A stretch of 64,000 nucleotides of DNA from assembly GCA_963755695.1 (NCBI GenBank), contig CAVWLB010000009.1:186001-250000 (forward strand), written 5' to 3'. This DNA comes from QHWT01 sp963755695. GTDB lineage: Bacteria > Acidobacteriota > Vicinamibacteria > Vicinamibacterales > 2-12-FULL-66-21. Every line of letters begins with the position of its first letter. Within the stretch, counting starts at the first letter, position 1. Positions 26,453 through 35,654 of the stretch are shown here, in pieces. The notes under the pieces are model-generated. The model was not told the origin of the DNA. It searched no databases and worked only from the letters and a program-made list of their open reading frames with translations. The position numbers were made by a program, and so were the translations under genes.

Positions 26453-28885
26453 ATGACCACGATGTTTCAGGATGGACTCACCGAACTGCGACTCGCCACG
26501 CGGGCGCTCGCGAAGCGGCCAGGATATGCGTGCGTCGCATCCTTCACACTCGCTCTCGGAATCGGCGCGAGCCTCGCGATCTTCACCGTTGTCAACTCTG
26601 TACTGATTCGGCCGTTGCCCTATCCGGATTCCGACCGCATCGTCCAGGTACGGCATCACGCGCCCGGTCTGAACATGCCGGATCTCGAGAGCGCGCCCGG
26701 ACTCATCCAACGGTACCGCCAAAGCGCGCGCACACTGACACCGATGGCGGCCTACAACAACCGTCGGGTGAACCTGGCGGGGAGCGGAAGTCCCGAGCGG
26801 GTGAACGCGGGGGCGGTCACGGCGGAACTGTTCGACGTGCTTGCGACGCGTCCCATCCTGGGCCGGCCGTTCCATGAGGCGGATGCCCGGCAGGGTGCGC
26901 CGCTCGTCGCTATTCTCACCTACGACATGTGGCAGACCCGTTTCGGCGCGGATCCCGGTGTCGTCGGCCGCACTGTCCAGCTCGATGGCCGCACGGCCGA
27001 AGTCGTCGGAGTGATGCCGCGCGGATTCGAGTTTCCGGCTCGCGACACCCGGCTGCTCGTTCCGCTGCCGCTCGATCCGAAAGACGGGTTCGGCACATTC
27101 GGCCTTTCAGGCCTGGCGCGCCTTCGGCCTGGAGTCACCCTCGACGCCGCAAGGAATGAAGTCAACCAGTTGCAGCAGCGAATTCCCGAGTGGTTTCCCG
27201 AGCTCACGAAGGAAACGCTGGACGGATTTCGCTGGTCGGTCACCGTCGAGCCGTTGCTCGACCGCGTCGTCCACCGCGTGGCCCCCACGTTGTGGATTCT
27301 CCTCGGTACCGTTGCGCTCGTTCTGCTCGTGGCAGGAGCAAACGTCGCCAACCTGTTTCTCGTGCGCGCGGAATCGCGTCAGCGGGAAATCGCGGTGCGG
27401 GCGGCGCTCGGCGCGAGCCGCGGCCGGATCGCCGGGACGTTTCTTGCGGAAAGCGTCGTCCTCGCGCTGACCGGCGGATCGATGGGCGTGCTGCTGGCGG
27501 CTGCTGGAACCCGCCTGCTCGTGGCGCGCGGCCCCGCGCAGTTGCCCCGCCTGCACGAGGTGAGCATGGACGCGCGCGGGTTCCTGTTTGCTGCCGCCCT
27601 GAGCGCGCTGACCGCGCTCGCGCTCGGGATGCTCCCGGCGGTGCGGCTTGCGCGACGGTCTTACGCCACCGCGATTCGCGAACCGGGACGCGGCGTCACG
27701 GCCGGGCGGGATCGTCACCGGGTCCGGCAGTTGCTCATCGTGGCGCAAGTCGCCATGGCGCTCGTGCTGCTGGTCGCGTCCGGGTTGATGGTTCGAAGCG
27801 CTGCGCGCCTGAACGCGGTCGATCCCGGATTCCGGCCCGACGGACTTCTCGTCGTGGGTGTGAGCCTTGGAGGCGAGCGCAATCGCGCGCGGGCGGTGAC
27901 GTTCTACCATCAGGTGCTGGACGAAATGGCGCGTGTGCCTGGCGTGACCGCTGTCGGTGGCGCGGGCAGCCTCCCGATTGCGGCAACAAGCCTGAACGGA
28001 ACGAGCTTCGAGATCCGGTCGCGCCCGCGGCCGGAGAACCAGGTGCCCCCCTCCACGATGTACAACGCGGTGACCGCCGGCTATTTCGAAACGCTCGGCG
28101 TCCCGTTTCTCGAGGGGCGCGCGCCGGATCGCGCCGACGCGGACAACGCGCGCGCGGTCGCCTGGGTGAACCAGGCTTTCGCGCGCCAGTTTCTCGGCGG
28201 CCGTGCCATCGGCGAGTCGATCCAGCTTCAGAACACGTGGCTCGACATCGTCGGCGTCGTCGGCGACATGCGCACGATGGGACTGCGCGAGCCGGTGCGG
28301 CCGATGGTGTACGTGCCGCCAAGCAACGCCGCCGCTGATCTGGACGTTCTCTACGCCGTCATTCGGACCAGCAGCGCCCCGGCCTCACTTGCCCCGTCAC
28401 TGCGCACGGCGGTCGATCGGGTGAATGCGTCCGTGCCGCTGACCACAGCGCAGACGATGACGGAGATCGTGGCGGCGTCGGTGGTCCAGGCGTCGTTTAC
28501 GCTGACGTTGCTCGCCATCGCCGCGGGAATCGCGCTCGCGCTCGGCGTCGTTGGACTCTATGGCGCGATCAGTTACATCGTCACCGACCGCACGGCCGAA
28601 ATCGGGATCCGCGTCGCGCTCGGCGCCAGTCCGGCCGCAGTGCGGGCGATGGTCCTCCGTCAGGGCGTGGGAGTCGCGCTCGCGGGTGTTGCCGTGGGAC
28701 TCTGGGTCGCGTCGCTGACGACCGGCCTCATGGGCTCGCTGCTGTTTGAGATCTCCCCGCGCGACCCGATTACGTTCGGGACAGTCGCCTGCATGCTCGT
28801 CGCCGTGAGCGCCCTCGCAACGCTCCTGCCGGCGCGGCGGGCGGCCGGCATCGACCCGCTGAACGCGCTTCGTAGTCAAGGTTGA
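26453..28885 (+). CDS. ADOP-type FtsX/MacB permease
   Basis: The ATG at 26453 has GGAG six bases upstream; the alternative TTG at 26435 is weaker. The 810-residue product has the duplicated MacB-core plus FtsX layout: TLALGIGASLAIFTVVNSVL at the first helix, LVAGANVANLFLVRAESRQR at the first FtsX domain, and ISYIVTDRTAEIGIRVALGA at the second. Unlike the permease at 13554, it has no prefix domain, so it is the shorter class. No ATPase gene is close. Known ADOP proteins are presumed efflux or lipid-handling permeases working with an ATPase encoded elsewhere. It begins 83 bases after the cytochrome gene and could be read from the same transcript. Confidence 0.92.
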   Translation: MTTMFQDGLTELRLATRALAKRPGYACVASFTLALGIGASLAIFTVVNSVLIRPLPYPDSDRIVQVRHHAPGLNMPDLESAPGLIQRYRQSARTLTPMAAYNNRRVNLAGSGSPERVNAGAVTAELFDVLATRPILGRPFHEADARQGAPLVAILTYDMWQTRFGADPGVVGRTVQLDGRTAEVVGVMPRGFEFPARDTRLLVPLPLDPKDGFGTFGLSGLARLRPGVTLDAARNEVNQLQQRIPEWFPELTKETLDGFRWSVTVEPLLDRVVHRVAPTLWILLGTVALVLLVAGANVANLFLVRAESRQREIAVRAALGASRGRIAGTFLAESVVLALTGGSMGVLLAAAGTRLLVARGPAQLPRLHEVSMDARGFLFAAALSALTALALGMLPAVRLARRSYATAIREPGRGVTAGRDRHRVRQLLIVAQVAMALVLLVASGLMVRSAARLNAVDPGFRPDGLLVVGVSLGGERNRARAVTFYHQVLDEMARVPGVTAVGGAGSLPIAATSLNGTSFEIRSRPRPENQVPPSTMYNAVTAGYFETLGVPFLEGRAPDRADADNARAVAWVNQAFARQFLGGRAIGESIQLQNTWLDIVGVVGDMRTMGLREPVRPMVYVPPSNAAADLDVLYAVIRTSSAPASLAPSLRTAVDRVNASVPLTTAQTMTEIVAASVVQASFTLTLLAIAAGIALALGVVGLYGAISYIVTDRTAEIGIRVALGASPAAVRAMVLRQGVGVALAGVAVGLWVASLTTGLMGSLLFEISPRDPITFGTVACMLVAVSALATLLPARRAAGIDPLNALRSQG

Positions 28886-28907
28886 GCACTCAGGTGGCGA
28901 GCTCTGA

Positions 28908-28950
28908 ACATATCGAATATCAACTACGTATTTGATGATATTCGATATGT
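28908..28950. promoter_or_regulatory. Perfect 15-bp inverted repeat, probable operator
   Basis: ACATATCGAATATCA (28908-28922) and its exact reverse complement TGATATTCGATATGT (28936-28950) are separated by 13 bases. The AT-rich arms stand out in GC-rich DNA. The element lies between the ADOP gene and the DUF2975/HTH genes, 20 bases before the likely start. An operator for the HTH protein encoded just downstream is the simplest reading. A terminator is less likely because no T-run follows. Confidence 0.6.
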
Positions 28951-28970
28951 CTGTTATTGTTATTCAACAA

Positions 28971-29504
28971 ATGAAGCACAGCAGAATGGCTCAGGCTTTT
29001 CCCTCGGCCCTGTCGACGGCCCGGACCATGGTGCGGACGTTAATCGTCCTGAACCTGGTCCTCGGCGTGGGGATATTTGCGCTGTTCGTAGCGAGCCTCG
29101 TCGCGAGTGACGCGGTGTTCGCAGCGCTCGGGGTGACCGTCACGAATGCCAGGTTGATCGATGGGATGCGTCTCATCATGGCAATCGGGCTCTGCTCGGT
29201 GCCGCTGACGCACATCCTGCTGACCCGCTTGCTCGCGATCGTCGAGACCGTTCGACGCGGCGACCCGTTCGTGGCCGGCAACGCCGCGCGCCTGCAGACG
29301 ACAGCCTGGGCGCTCCTCGGCCTCGAGCTGCTGCATCTGGCCGTCGGCGCCATCGCCGCCGCGGCCTCTTCCGCATCCCAAACGCTCGATCTGAACTGGA
29401 ACTTCTCCGTCAGCGGCTGGCTCGCCGTGCTCCTCCTGTTCGTGCTTGCCCGCGTCTTCGATCACGGCACGCGGATGCGCGACGATCTCGAAGGCACGGT
29501 CTGA
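28971..29504 (+). CDS. DUF2975 membrane protein
   Basis: I choose the ATG at 28971 because the longer frame (from 28932) would start inside the inverted repeat. The 177-residue product has four transmembrane helices (about VLNLVLGVGIFALFVASLV, LIMAIGLCSVPLTHILLTRL, ALLGLELLHLAVGAIAA and GWLAVLLLFVLARVFDHG). Between helices 2 and 3 lies IVETVRRGDPFVAGNAARLQ, the DUF2975 signature. Proteins of this family are almost always paired with a YozG-like HTH regulator, as here (three bases downstream). The role is unknown; a membrane sensor that controls the regulator is often suggested. No ribosome site is evident, so the start remains uncertain. Confidence 0.8.
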   Translation: MKHSRMAQAFPSALSTARTMVRTLIVLNLVLGVGIFALFVASLVASDAVFAALGVTVTNARLIDGMRLIMAIGLCSVPLTHILLTRLLAIVETVRRGDPFVAGNAARLQTTAWALLGLELLHLAVGAIAAAASSASQTLDLNWNFSVSGWLAVLLLFVLARVFDHGTRMRDDLEGTV

Positions 29505-29506
29505 TC

Positions 29507-29806
29507 ATGCCCATCGTAGTGAAACTCGACGACATGCTACACGCCCGGCGGATGACGCTCACGGAACTTGCCGAGCGGATCGGCATCACGCTCGCGAATC
29601 TCTCGATCCTCAAGACCGGTAAGGCGCGCGCGGTGCGGTTCTCGACGCTCGAAGCGATCTGCGACGTGATGCAGTGCCAACCGGGAGATCTGCTCGAATA
29701 CGCGCCATCATCGATGGCACAGGAGGCGGCCGATCGCGCGATCGCGCCTTCCGCCGCGCGCCTGCCGCTCAAACGTCCGTTGGACGCCGTCCCGGAAGAG
29801 GCTTAG
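29507..29806 (+). CDS. YozG-like Cro/CI-type HTH regulator
   Basis: The 99-residue protein has the helix-turn-helix LTELAERIGITLANLSILK followed by TGKARAVRFSTLEAICDVMQ and CQPGDLLEY, the standard core of the small regulators linked to DUF2975. It carries a C-terminal extension of about 28 residues beyond the usual end. It starts two bases after the DUF2975 stop, so translation is coupled. It should bind an operator near its own promoter; the 15-bp inverted repeat at 28908-28950 is the natural candidate. Regulation by the membrane partner is inferred from the conserved pairing. Confidence 0.88.
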   Translation: MPIVVKLDDMLHARRMTLTELAERIGITLANLSILKTGKARAVRFSTLEAICDVMQCQPGDLLEYAPSSMAQEAADRAIAPSAARLPLKRPLDAVPEEA

Positions 29807-29810
29807 CAAC

Positions 29811-30314
29811 ATGACCGACGTATCGCTGTTCCGTTTGTACGCCCTGCGCGCGGTGTACCTCTTCGTCGCAGCCGGCCTCGCGGCGACCGTCTCGCCGCTC
29901 CTGATCAACCACTCGCCGCGGTGGCCGCTGATGAACAGTGTGGTCTGCAGCATGCTCACGGCGGTCTCGGTGCTCGCCGCGGTTGGGATTCGCTATCCGC
30001 TTCAGATGCTGCCGGTCCTTCTCTTCGAGCTGGCTTGGAAGAGCATCTGGCTGATCGCCGTTGCGCTTCCGCTCTGGTCGGCGAATCAGCTCGATGCGCG
30101 GACGTCGGAGACGATGAGAGATTGCCTGTTGGGAGTCATCCTGATCCCGCTCATCCCGTGGCGCTATGTGATTGCTCAGTATTTGACGAGGCCCGGCGAC
30201 CGCTGGAGGCGGCCTGGCGGAATCCCGTCGTCGGCATTCGGCGACCAGAAGTCTCCCGCTGCGGACCAACCTGCGTCCCCAAGCTCGCTGTCGCCGCAAG
30301 CTCACAGTAGCTGA
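29811..30314 (+). CDS. Four-helix membrane protein of unknown function
   Basis: Starting four bases after the HTH gene, this 167-residue protein has about four transmembrane helices (ALRAVYLFVAAGLAATVSPL, SMLTAVSVLAAVGIRYPLQM, LLFELAWKSIWLIAVALPL and LLGVILIPLIPWRYVIAQYL) and a polar C-terminal tail rich in Pro and Ser. I do not recognise a family. Its place as the third gene after DUF2975 and HTH suggests a shared operon under the inverted-repeat operator. No catalytic motif is visible. Confidence 0.65.
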   Translation: MTDVSLFRLYALRAVYLFVAAGLAATVSPLLINHSPRWPLMNSVVCSMLTAVSVLAAVGIRYPLQMLPVLLFELAWKSIWLIAVALPLWSANQLDARTSETMRDCLLGVILIPLIPWRYVIAQYLTRPGDRWRRPGGIPSSAFGDQKSPAADQPASPSSLSPQAHSS

Positions 30315-30373
30315 CCGCCGTCAATCGGCACACGCCACACACCGTCATGTCCGAACCGGCCAGTCGAGCCGTG

Positions 30374-31774
30374 CTACCGGTGACTGATCCGCCACGAGAA
30401 GTCGTATCGGAAGCCGATGGTGAACACGCTGTCACCCGACGCGCCGGTGGCGGACACGCTGTCGAGATCGATTTTGCTTTCTGTGTAGACCTTGGCCCGC
30501 GAGACGACCAGCCACTCGCCGCCGAGGATCAGATAGCTGGTCTTGAAGTCGGGATCGATCAGCGGGTCCCGGCGATCCGGGCTCTGGTGGGTGAAGCCGC
30601 CGATGATGCCGATCGGCCCCAGCCCGGCGCGCGCGTACAGCTCGACGCCGTTCGCGTCGAAGGCAACGTTCCTGTTCACGCCCCCGACAGGGACCTGCAC
30701 CATGTCGCCGTTGGTTTGATGGGAGTACACGAAACCCAGTTCCAGGTAATGCCAGTCGATGCGGGTGCCGACGGCCGTGTAGTCCGCATTGGCGCCCAGG
30801 CCTTGCACGAAGTCCCGCGTCGACTGCGGCCAGTTGGTGTGGGTGAAGGCCGCGCCCACTTTCACCCCCGGCAGGATGGTGACCTGGGCCGAACCGCCGG
30901 CGCCGTTCGCATCGGCGCCGCGAAACTGCCCCTGCAACCCGACTTCGAAGATCTTGAAGATCTTGTTCCGGTAAGTCACCACCCGGTCGGCACGGCCGGT
31001 GCCCGACGCTCCACCGTCAGTGCCCGCCACGTAGGTTGACGTGCCCTGGCCGCCAAACACGTTGAAGCGATCGGTCGTGTAGCTGGTCACATCGTAGTGA
31101 ACCGAATTCTCCTTTCCGATCGCCACCCGGCCAAGCGGCCCGAAATCAATGCCGACGAAGCCAAGCCGCGCGTTGAACGGCGACGTGGTCTGAGTCGTGA
31201 CCTCGCCGAATTCCCCGGGCCCGGCTGCGGAGAGGTTGAACTGCGTGGAGCTTTGCACCAGGTTCACGCCCCACTCCGTGCCGACGAACATCTGGATGGC
31301 GCCACGGGTCCTGAAATTGATACCGACACGAGTGGCGTTGTCCTGCACCTCGGCGGTGTCGTTGAACGTGGCCAGGTGAGTCCGCCACTGGCCGTACGGC
31401 TCGAACGTGCCGATGAACTCCTTGCCTTCGTTCGCCTCGTGCGTGCTGCCTAGCGCAAACTCTCCACTGCAACCATCGAAGACCCAGATGCCCTTGTCGT
31501 CGTATCCCCAGGTCTTTCCCAGCAGGCAGCTGGCCGCGCCCGTCGTGCGCAGCAACGCCACTCCCGCGGCCGTATCCGCCGGACAGACCTGGCGTTCACC
31601 CGTCTTCGAACTGCACGTGACGACCTGCTGCGGGGACGGAGGCGGCTGGCTGGTCGCCGACACCGTCACCTGCTGCGCCTGTGCGGGGTCGGACGGGATG
31701 GCACCGGCCGCTATCAACAGCAGGCCGATGCGAAGAATGCGGCGCGGCGCAAACACACTTCGAACGATGTGGTA
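30374..31774 (-). CDS. Outer-membrane porin with N-terminal DUF3011 domain
   Basis: The ATG at 31774 follows GGGGAGGCG and opens a signal peptide (ILRIGLLLIAAGAIPSDPAQAQ). The longer frame to 32149 has no ribosome site. Residues of about 45-112 match DUF3011: VVTCSSKTGERQVCPADT, then CLLGKTWGYDDKGIWVFDGC. The rest is a porin-type barrel with strands such as RLGFVGIDFGPLGRVAIGKE and IFKIFEVGLQGQFRGA, and FTIGFRYDFSWRISHR at the end. The total is 466 residues. DUF3011 is usually a lone secreted domain, so its fusion to a porin is unusual. It probably forms an outer-membrane channel with a periplasmic or plug-like cap; the substrate is unknown. Confidence 0.8.
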   Translation of the reverse strand, partial: YHIVRSVFAPRRILRIGLLLIAAGAIPSDPAQAQQVTVSATSQPPPSPQQVVTCSSKTGERQVCPADTAAGVALLRTTGAASCLLGKTWGYDDKGIWVFDGCSGEFALGSTHEANEGKEFIGTFEPYGQWRTHLATFNDTAEVQDNATRVGINFRTRGAIQMFVGTEWGVNLVQSSTQFNLSAAGPGEFGEVTTQTTSPFNARLGFVGIDFGPLGRVAIGKENSVHYDVTSYTTDRFNVFGGQGTSTYVAGTDGGASGTGRADRVVTYRNKIFKIFEVGLQGQFRGADANGAGGSAQVTILPGVKVGAAFTHTNWPQSTRDFVQGLGANADYTAVGTRIDWHYLELGFVYSHQTNGDMVQVPVGGVNRNVAFDANGVELYARAGLGPIGIIGGFTHQSPDRRDPLIDPDFKTSYLILGGEWLVVSRAKVYTESKIDLDSVSATGASGDSVFTIGFRYDFSWRISHR

Positions 31775-32135
31775 CATAAGTTCGCCTCCCCGTCCGCCGC
31801 GGGCGTGTCTGGGCGCCCCCGCAAAGCGGCGGCGGTTCGCCGCAGAGTGCATACCGCGCGCCGCGAGGGAGGATCGGCGGACGGCCAAATTCGCTAAGGA
31901 TTTCGCACCAAGCCGCCGGTTTCCCGCCCTGGCCGGACTCACCGCACACCGGAGGAACCCCGAAATGCCGGGCGACTGGCCCGGCCAGGACGTGACTTCG
32001 GCGTGATCTTCGAGATCTTGTTCCTGTGGACGCATTCGTCGACACGGACCGCCGCTGGCCGAGCGACGTTTGGGCGCTGCTGCGAAAGAGCCGCCGCGAT
32101 CCCGAGGCGGGATGGGTCCTGAAGGGCAAGCCGCT
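31775..32135. other. Intergenic region
   Basis: About 360 bases lie between the porin start and the 3' end of the raw cupredoxin frame. If the cupredoxin really ends near 32339, the gap is larger. I see no gene or repeat; the porin promoter should be here. Confidence 0.4.
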
Positions 32136-32744
32136 TCATCGCGTTTCACGACATTCGCGAGGAACCGTGGAGGCTGTCTGCGATCCAGGGGACCGTTGAG
32201 AGCTTTCCGACAACCGACTGTTCGGAGTGGAGGTTCGCTCGCCGCATGGAGCGGCGACGCGCTGGCGGGTGTCGATTCCGTGCGCGGTGCGGGGCGCAGC
32301 TTTGCGCCCCCATCCCACTCCCCGCGCGGCGACCGACGTCAGCAGGTCCTGACCCTGACACGGCGGCGGCGTACCGCTCGCCGCATTAATGCCGCCGATC
32401 TCCGTCGGATGAATCGTGCAATGGTAGTTCGCGCCGTTGACGGCAAGACGTTGTGCGGGACTCGATGCCCCAGGGGAGATGTCGCCAGTGTCCAGCGAAC
32501 TATCGTTCAGCACGATGTGATGCGCCAGGTCGTCGCCGTTGTGCCACACGACCATGTCGCCTTGCTTGACCGACGCGGGGTTGGGCGAAAACGACTGCGC
32601 CCCGTTGTGTCCAACGATGTTGATGGTGATCGTCGAGGCTCCACCGGACGTGGGGCTGGGACTGGTGTAACTGCCACCACAAGCCCATATCGCCGCCGCA
32701 GCGGCGACGGCGATCACTGTTCCGAAAGATCGTGACCGCGTCAT
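32136..32744 (-). CDS. Cupredoxin (plastocyanin-like) lipoprotein, C-terminus probably frameshifted
   Basis: The ATG at 32744 is preceded by GGAAGAGA. The N-terminus is a lipoprotein signal (VIAVAAAAAIWACGG) with the lipobox Cys. The domain starts TITINIVGHNGAQSFSPNP and carries copper ligands in DLAHHIVLNDSS and NGANYHCTIHPTEIG, the order of type I copper proteins. After PPPCQG the raw frame runs on for 60 low-quality residues. Dropping one base there gives a short end with a final Cys and a TGA at 32339-32341, as in relatives that end in a Cys. I think the long tail is an artefact or a readthrough. It is a likely periplasmic electron carrier; its partner is unknown. Confidence 0.72.
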   Translation of the reverse strand: MTRSRSFGTVIAVAAAAAIWACGGSYTSPSPTSGGASTITINIVGHNGAQSFSPNPASVKQGDMVVWHNGDDLAHHIVLNDSSLDTGDISPGASSPAQRLAVNGANYHCTIHPTEIGGINAASGTPPPCQGQDLLTSVAARGVGWGRKAAPRTAHGIDTRQRVAAPCGERTSTPNSRLSESSQRSPGSQTASTVPRECRETR

Positions 32745-33221
32745 GGTTCTCTTCCCTTCCGGATGAGATAAATGTCGCCTTTCATCCACTGGTCTAAGAA
32801 GGCAAGAGCGTTGCCTGCGCGAAACTCCTTGTGTTCATCCTTCGCCCCCGTGCTTCAGTTACGAGTGCTTCAGTTACGAGACATGCACTCGCTTACGATA
32901 GCCGTAAGCGCGCATGGAAGAGCGGACTCGGCGCGCAAGTGGGGACGCATTTCTTGCCTCTGCACTTGGTGCGGTCGCAGAGTGCATCTCATCCACGTCT
33001 GAATTGATGTCGAATGACAGCCTGACGCTTCAGCTGCGCGATGCTGCGCATCGACAATCGAGGATTAACGACTCGTGACAACCGTGCGCGGAGGCAGGGC
33101 CGCGGGGAACTCTTGCGCCGATCGCGTGTACGCGCCTGAGTGACACAACGTTCTCAAATGGAGCAGAACTCCGAAGACCGGCGAGAACGCCGGCAGCGAT
33201 TCGACAAATCTAGAGCGCCAC
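32745..33221. other. Intergenic region with tandem repeat and palindrome
   Basis: These about 480 bases separate the ADOP permease (ending at 33222) from the cupredoxin start. No gene is supported. The notable parts are the 15-bp tandem duplication and the 8-bp palindrome at 32850-32910, described separately. Confidence 0.45.
32850..32910. promoter_or_regulatory. Tandem 15-bp duplication followed by an 8-bp palindrome
   Basis: GTGCTTCAGTTACGA occurs twice head to tail (32850-32864 and 32865-32879). It is followed by CGCTTACG (32890-32897), five bases, and CGTAAGCG (32903-32910), a perfect inverted repeat. The cluster lies 105-165 bases upstream of the cupredoxin gene, where an operator would be expected. 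The regulator is unknown. Confidence 0.4.
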
Positions 33222-35654
33222 TCACTCCATCCTGAGCGCCCTGACCGGCTCGACCCTTGTCGCCCGCAGCGCAGGGACGTAGCATGCGGCGAGACCGCAC
33301 AGGACCAGCGCGGCCACCACGAGCGACAGCGTGAGCGGATCGTGTGGAGACACGCCCCACAGCTGATTCGTCATGACTCGCGAGACGGCAAAGCTGCCGA
33401 GCAGGCCGATGGCAAGGCCAGCGCCGATCAATCGCAACCCGCTCCATGCCACCATTCGCAGGACGGCGCTGCGGCTGGCGCCGAGCGCCATGCGGATTCC
33501 TATCTCGTGCGTCTGGCGCGAGACGGTGTACGCGATTACGCTGTAGACGCCGATCGCCACGAGGACGAGGCCGACGCCGGCAAACACGCCGAGCAGCACA
33601 ACACTGAATCGAGGCTCCGCGTAGGAGAATCGCGCCAGGTACTCGCTGAGCGTGCCGGTCATCGTCACGGCGACGCCGCGATCGACGGCCCAGATCTCGC
33701 GCCGCACGCTCTGCAGCATCGCACCGGGATCCCCGTGAGTTCGGACGAGGATGCCGCGCTCGAAGGCGCCGGTGAGCGTGTAGGGGACGAACGCCTCGGG
33801 GCTCGGCGGATCCTTGATGCCCTGATTCTTCGCATCCGCAATCACGCCGACGATCTCGAACACGGGATTCTCGACCGGCCCTTCCGGGAGCGTTTCGAGC
33901 ATCTTCAGTTTGATCCGCTGTCCGAGCGGATCCTCATGTCCGAAGAATTTCGTAACCAGGGTCTGATTGACGACCGCAACGCGACGGGCACCGTTGACGT
34001 CCGCGTCGGTCAACCACCGCCCGTGGACGAGACGGAGACCCAGCGTCGGCAGATACCCTTCGCTGCACAACTGGAAGATTGCCTCCCATCGTTCAGTGTG
34101 CGTCTTCCCCGGAATCTCGATCTCCGACCCGATCCCTCCGTACGGCGGCAGCGTCGTCGTCTCCGTGGCCGCGACCACGCCCGGTAGCGCGTGGAGCCGA
34201 TCGAGCAGCTGCCGGAAGAATCGTTGTTTATCCGCCGCCTGCGTATATTGACCGCGTGGCAGCGGCAATCGCGCAACCAGGATGTTGTCCGGGTTCAACC
34301 CGAGATCCACGTTCTGCAAACGGGCGAAGCTGCGCATCAGCAGGCCTGCGCCGGCAAGCAGCATCAACGAGAGGGCCACTTCGCTCACCACGAGCGCGCT
34401 CCGGAGCCACCTGCCGCGGAACCCCCCGCTGACGCCTTTGCCCGAGTCCTTGAGCGGTTCGACTACGTCGCGGCGGGCGGTCTGCAGGGCTGGGACGAGC
34501 CCGAAGAGCAGGGCGGTCACGACGGAAACGGCAAGACTGAACATCAGGACCGGGACGTTCAGCCGAATCATCGTTTCCTGCGGGATCATTCCCTGGGGAA
34601 TGAGCTGCACGAGGACTTTGATGCCAGCGTAGGCGAACAGGCAGCCGAGCGCGGCGCCGCCAATCGCGAGCAGAAGGCTTTCGATGAGCAGTTGCTGGAT
34701 GAGCCGCGCCCGCGCCGCACCGAGCGACGCGCGAATCGCCATCTCCTTCTCGCGCGCCGCCGCACGTGCGAGCAGCATGTTCGCGACGTTGCTGCAGGCG
34801 ATCAGGAGCAGCAGTGCAACAGCGGCCGCGAGCGTGTAGAGCGTTCGCCGGAACTGTCCCACCAGATTGTCGACCCAGCTGACGACGTTCACGCTGAATT
34901 GTTCTGGGTAGTTGCGAGGATAGACTTTCGCGAGCCGATGGGCGATGACATCGACGTCGGCCGCAGCCTGCTGCAGCGTGACCCCCGGCTTCAATCGCGC
35001 CTGGAACATGTAGAACTGCCGGCTGCGTTGCGGGTCCGCGCGATCCAGCGTCACCGCGCGCCACAGGTCAGCTCCGAGCTTGGTGAACCGCTGCGGCATG
35101 ATGCCGACGAGCGTCGTGGGCACGCCATTGAGGACGAACGTACGACCGAGCACGCTGGGGTCCTGGTTGTACTGGCTGACCCACATCTTGTAGGACATGA
35201 CGAACACGGCCGGTGCGTCAGGCTTCGCATCTTCTGGCACGAGCCCGCGGCCGAGCATCGCCGGGACACCGAGAAAGCGGAACGTGTTTGGCGTCACGAG
35301 ACCGCCGGTGACCTGCTCGGTCCCTTCGCCGGTCGTCTGCAACACGTCCTCCATGGTCCCGCCGATGACTTCGTCGAAGACGTGGTTCTGCTCCTGGTAG
35401 TCGAGAAACTCAGGGATCTGGAAAAAAGAGCGGCCGCCAGGCCGGCTGCTGCTGAGATCGTGGATCTGAATCATCGCGACGCGCTCGGCGTCGGTATACG
35501 GGAAGGGATCCAACACCACGTTCTGAATCACGCTGAAGATCGTCGTCGAGGCGCCGATGCCAAGAGCCAGAGTGATGATGGCGAGCAGAGAAAATCCGGG
35601 ACGGATGGCGAGTCCCCGTAGTCCGTACCGAAGATCGTGCCAGATGGTCTGCAT
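33222..35654 (-). CDS. ADOP-type FtsX/MacB permease
   Basis: The intact 810-residue protein begins MQTIWHDLRYGLRGLAIRPG and has the first helix FSLLAIITLALGIGASTTIF. The first FtsX domain reads IACSNVANMLLARAAAREKE followed by MAIRASLGAARARL. The second reads IAYTVSRQTHEIGIRMALGA, and the C-terminus ends in YVPALRATRVEPVRALRME. Both periplasmic MacB-type cores are present. It lacks the prefix domain of the PadR-linked relative and no ATPase gene is adjacent. It stands alone between the cupredoxin region and the EPS locus. Function is inferred as efflux or envelope transport together with an ATPase encoded elsewhere. Confidence 0.92.
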   Translation of the reverse strand: MQTIWHDLRYGLRGLAIRPGFSLLAIITLALGIGASTTIFSVIQNVVLDPFPYTDAERVAMIQIHDLSSSRPGGRSFFQIPEFLDYQEQNHVFDEVIGGTMEDVLQTTGEGTEQVTGGLVTPNTFRFLGVPAMLGRGLVPEDAKPDAPAVFVMSYKMWVSQYNQDPSVLGRTFVLNGVPTTLVGIMPQRFTKLGADLWRAVTLDRADPQRSRQFYMFQARLKPGVTLQQAAADVDVIAHRLAKVYPRNYPEQFSVNVVSWVDNLVGQFRRTLYTLAAAVALLLLIACSNVANMLLARAAAREKEMAIRASLGAARARLIQQLLIESLLLAIGGAALGCLFAYAGIKVLVQLIPQGMIPQETMIRLNVPVLMFSLAVSVVTALLFGLVPALQTARRDVVEPLKDSGKGVSGGFRGRWLRSALVVSEVALSLMLLAGAGLLMRSFARLQNVDLGLNPDNILVARLPLPRGQYTQAADKQRFFRQLLDRLHALPGVVAATETTTLPPYGGIGSEIEIPGKTHTERWEAIFQLCSEGYLPTLGLRLVHGRWLTDADVNGARRVAVVNQTLVTKFFGHEDPLGQRIKLKMLETLPEGPVENPVFEIVGVIADAKNQGIKDPPSPEAFVPYTLTGAFERGILVRTHGDPGAMLQSVRREIWAVDRGVAVTMTGTLSEYLARFSYAEPRFSVVLLGVFAGVGLVLVAIGVYSVIAYTVSRQTHEIGIRMALGASRSAVLRMVAWSGLRLIGAGLAIGLLGSFAVSRVMTNQLWGVSPHDPLTLSLVVAALVLCGLAACYVPALRATRVEPVRALRME

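Noticed and set aside
27190..28338. Plus-strand ORF of 382 codons inside the ADOP gene
   Set aside because: It overlaps the permease gene in another frame of the same strand and is Arg/Gly-rich, a common artefact of GC-rich coding DNA.
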